The position numbers and the translations under genes are program-made. From assembly GCA_030642865.1 (NCBI GenBank), contig DAOWMW010000092.1, positions 1 through 5,940 of the forward strand: DNA of 5,940 nucleotides, written 5' to 3'. This DNA comes from Desulfobacteraceae bacterium (GTDB taxonomy: Bacteria; Desulfobacterota; Desulfobacteria; Desulfobacterales; BuS5). This document shows, piece by piece, positions 4,919 through 5,940 of this stretch; the first letter of the stretch is position 1; the number at the start of each line of letters is the position of its first letter. Below the pieces are notes generated by a model. The model saw only the letters and a program-made list of their open reading frames with translations, was not told the DNA's origin and searched no databases.

Positions 4919-5471
4919 ATCGTGAATAATAGGCCAGGATGGATGCCTTTGCCAGGACATTTTGGTTCAAATAAAAACCTGCCAAAGCCGGTGTAGCATC
5001 AGCCTTTAAACCCAGTTTATCAATTTTAAGTGCATAAATGGTAAATATATACTGATGGGGGCCATCTCCCTGGGGGGGACATGCCCCGCCAAAACCAGGT
5101 TCTCCAAAACTTGTTCTGCTTTGAATACTCCCTTTTGGCGCAATAGATGCTTTTATGTGTCCAGCATTACTTTTGAGTGAATAAATATCAGCGGGGATAT
5201 CGAATATTATCCAATGCCACCACCCACTTCCCGTGGGTGCATCAGGATCATACACAGTTAGAGCAAAACTTTTTGTCCCTTTTGGAGCATTTCTCCAGCT
5301 AAGTTTTGGTGAAATATTTTCTCCATTGCAGCCGAAACCATTTAACACCTGCAGATTCGACAATTGCCCTGCAATATCAGGGCTTGACAAGGTGAAACCT
5401 TCTGCAAAAACAAAGTTTGTTGCGGCAAAAAAACTGATTCCACATATTAGTGACAAAATTATTTTTTTCAT
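4917..5471 (-). CDS. exported PEBP-family (YbhB/YbcL-like) protein
   Basis: The 184-residue protein is a bacterial phosphatidylethanolamine-binding-protein homologue of the YbhB/YbcL type (Raf-kinase-inhibitor-like). Diagnostic motifs are the ISPKLSW stretch at 53-59, DPDAP (75-79) followed by GWWHW and FDIP (90-93), and the anion-pocket segment GFGGACPPQGDGPH (126-139) with YIFTIYAL. The family binds phospholipid head groups or other small anions; its physiological role in bacteria is poorly defined. A signal peptide is clear: KK at 2-3, hydrophobic residues 4-22, and likely cleavage after A23 (VFA before EGF), so it is periplasmic. The ATG at 5471 is chosen because AAGGGA at 5479-5484 lies 7 nt upstream. 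A TTG at 5495 would extend the frame by 8 residues but places this ribosome site inside the gene. It is 123 bp downstream of the HIT gene on the same strand and may be transcribed with it. Confidence 0.93.
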   Translation of the reverse strand: MKKIILSLICGISFFAATNFVFAEGFTLSSPDIAGQLSNLQVLNGFGCNGENISPKLSWRNAPKGTKSFALTVYDPDAPTGSGWWHWIIFDIPADIYSLKSNAGHIKASIAPKGSIQSRTSFGEPGFGGACPPQGDGPHQYIFTIYALKIDKLGLKADATPALAGFYLNQNVLAKASILAYYSR

Positions 5472-5478
5472 AAATTTT

Positions 5479-5484
5479 TCCCTT
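5479..5484 (-). promoter_or_regulatory. Shine-Dalgarno AAGGGA for the PEBP gene
   Basis: On the minus strand AAGGGA lies 7 nt before the ATG at 5471. This decides between that ATG and the upstream TTG at 5495. Confidence 0.65.
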
Positions 5485-5594
5485 TTTTTGTTCAATTTAT
5501 CGTGGAAATCAAAACCTCCCTTCTGGCATTAAAAGATTTGTTTCAGGCTGAGCATAAAAAAGAAGATTCTTTATCAAGGCTTTCAAAACCCTGA

Positions 5595-5933
5595 TTATCC
5601 TGGGGGCCATGTCATCTGGCGTCCACTAAAGATATGGAGATGTATGTGAAACACAGACTGGCCAGCACCCTCTCCATTGTTGATTACCAGTCTGTAGTCT
5701 GAAAGAGATTTTTCTTCACATATTTTTGCGGCTGTTGTAAAAAGACCACCAATGAGTTCTTTATCATTTTCTGTAATTTCTGCAATTTTTGCAATATGCT
5801 TTTTGGGTATAAGAAGAATATGATACGGTGCCTGGGGGTTGACATCATTAAAGGCATAATAGTTTTCATCCTCATAAACTTTTTCCCCGGGTATATCTCC
5901 GGCAACAATTTTACAAAAAATACAATCTTTCAT
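5595..5933 (-). CDS. HIT-family (HinT-like) purine nucleotide hydrolase
   Basis: The 112-residue protein matches histidine-triad proteins of the HinT group in length and along its whole sequence. The start MKDCIFCKIVAGDIP carries the C4/C7 pair, part of a zinc site in many HIT proteins, followed by VYEDENYYAFNDVNPQAPYHILLIPKKH (in two typical blocks). The catalytic triad H96-I-H98-L-H100-I-F lies near the C-terminus, and the ending SGRQMTWPPG is the standard HinT tail. HinT proteins hydrolyse adenosine 5'-phosphoramidate-like substrates, including adenylated amines, with H98 as the expected nucleophile. The protein is cytoplasmic. The ATG at 5933 is complete, but the ribosome site and promoter lie beyond the right edge of the window. 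It is first in order on the minus strand, with the PEBP gene 123 bp downstream. Confidence 0.95.
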   Translation of the reverse strand: MKDCIFCKIVAGDIPGEKVYEDENYYAFNDVNPQAPYHILLIPKKHIAKIAEITENDKELIGGLFTTAAKICEEKSLSDYRLVINNGEGAGQSVFHIHLHIFSGRQMTWPPG

Positions 5934-5940
5934 TAATTTA

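Noticed and set aside
5472..5495. TTG start at 5495 for the PEBP gene
   Set aside because: The ATG at 5471 has AAGGGA 7 nt upstream and gives a normal signal peptide; the TTG would put that site inside the gene.
5233..5532. plus-strand frame opposite the PEBP gene
   Set aside because: It is antisense to a gene with full PEBP motifs and signal peptide.
5540..5594. separate promoter for the PEBP gene between it and the HIT gene
   Set aside because: The best minus-strand pair (TTGATA with TATGCT) has only a 15-bp spacer and a weak -10 box, so it was not called.
1..5940. CRISPR array, tRNA, rRNA or complete insertion sequence
   Set aside because: No regularly spaced direct repeats, no cloverleaf-like sequence with a tRNA T-loop, no rRNA signature and no intact transposase with terminal repeats were seen.

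Overview
The window is AT-rich bacterial DNA that most resembles an anaerobic, sulfate-reducing Desulfobacterota (Desulfobacteraceae-like) genome. The evidence is a tetraheme cytochrome of the c3 type, a TmcC/DsrM/NarI-type membrane cytochrome b, an HdrC/TmcB-like iron-sulfur protein, and a MetV-type partner protein of methylene-tetrahydrofolate reductase from the Wood-Ljungdahl pathway. The taxonomic call is an inference from gene content; no rRNA or tRNA gene is present to confirm it.

Layout. Bases 1-795 carry no convincing gene. They are AT-rich leader or intergenic DNA with several short inverted repeats. At 796-1506 (+) is a five-helix membrane cytochrome b subunit. Bases 1507-2082 are again without a clear gene and hold a hairpin, a block with crossing inverted repeats that looks like a dispersed non-coding repeat, and a short minus-strand coding-like fragment. 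A compact plus-strand group follows: an iron-sulfur protein (2083-2463), an exported tetraheme cytochrome (2553-2969) and a MetV-like protein (2972-3646, GTG start, 2 bp after the cytochrome). Bases 3647-4177 look like a genomic scar: a short ORF that stops after 38 codons, then a minus-strand relic that I read as a decayed transposase, broken by a 10-bp insertion. A well-placed sigma70-type promoter (TTATCA-N17-TATAAT) then drives an unrecognised 230-aa gene (4178-4870), which ends at a GC-rich hairpin with a T tract. Converging from the right on the minus strand are an exported PEBP/YbhB-like protein (4917-5471) and a HIT-family nucleotide hydrolase (5595-5933), likely co-oriented parts of one unit.

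How the genes may work together. The cytochrome is predicted to be periplasmic, the cytochrome b subunit crosses the membrane, and the iron-sulfur and MetV-like proteins lack export signals and should be cytoplasmic. Together they contain every compartment needed for a Tmc-like electron conduit between the periplasmic c3 pool and cytoplasmic C1 metabolism. That link is inferred from proximity and family knowledge only. The membrane gene is separated from the others by 576 bp, and neither a metF nor the large HdrD-like catalytic subunit of a normal Tmc complex is visible in the window.
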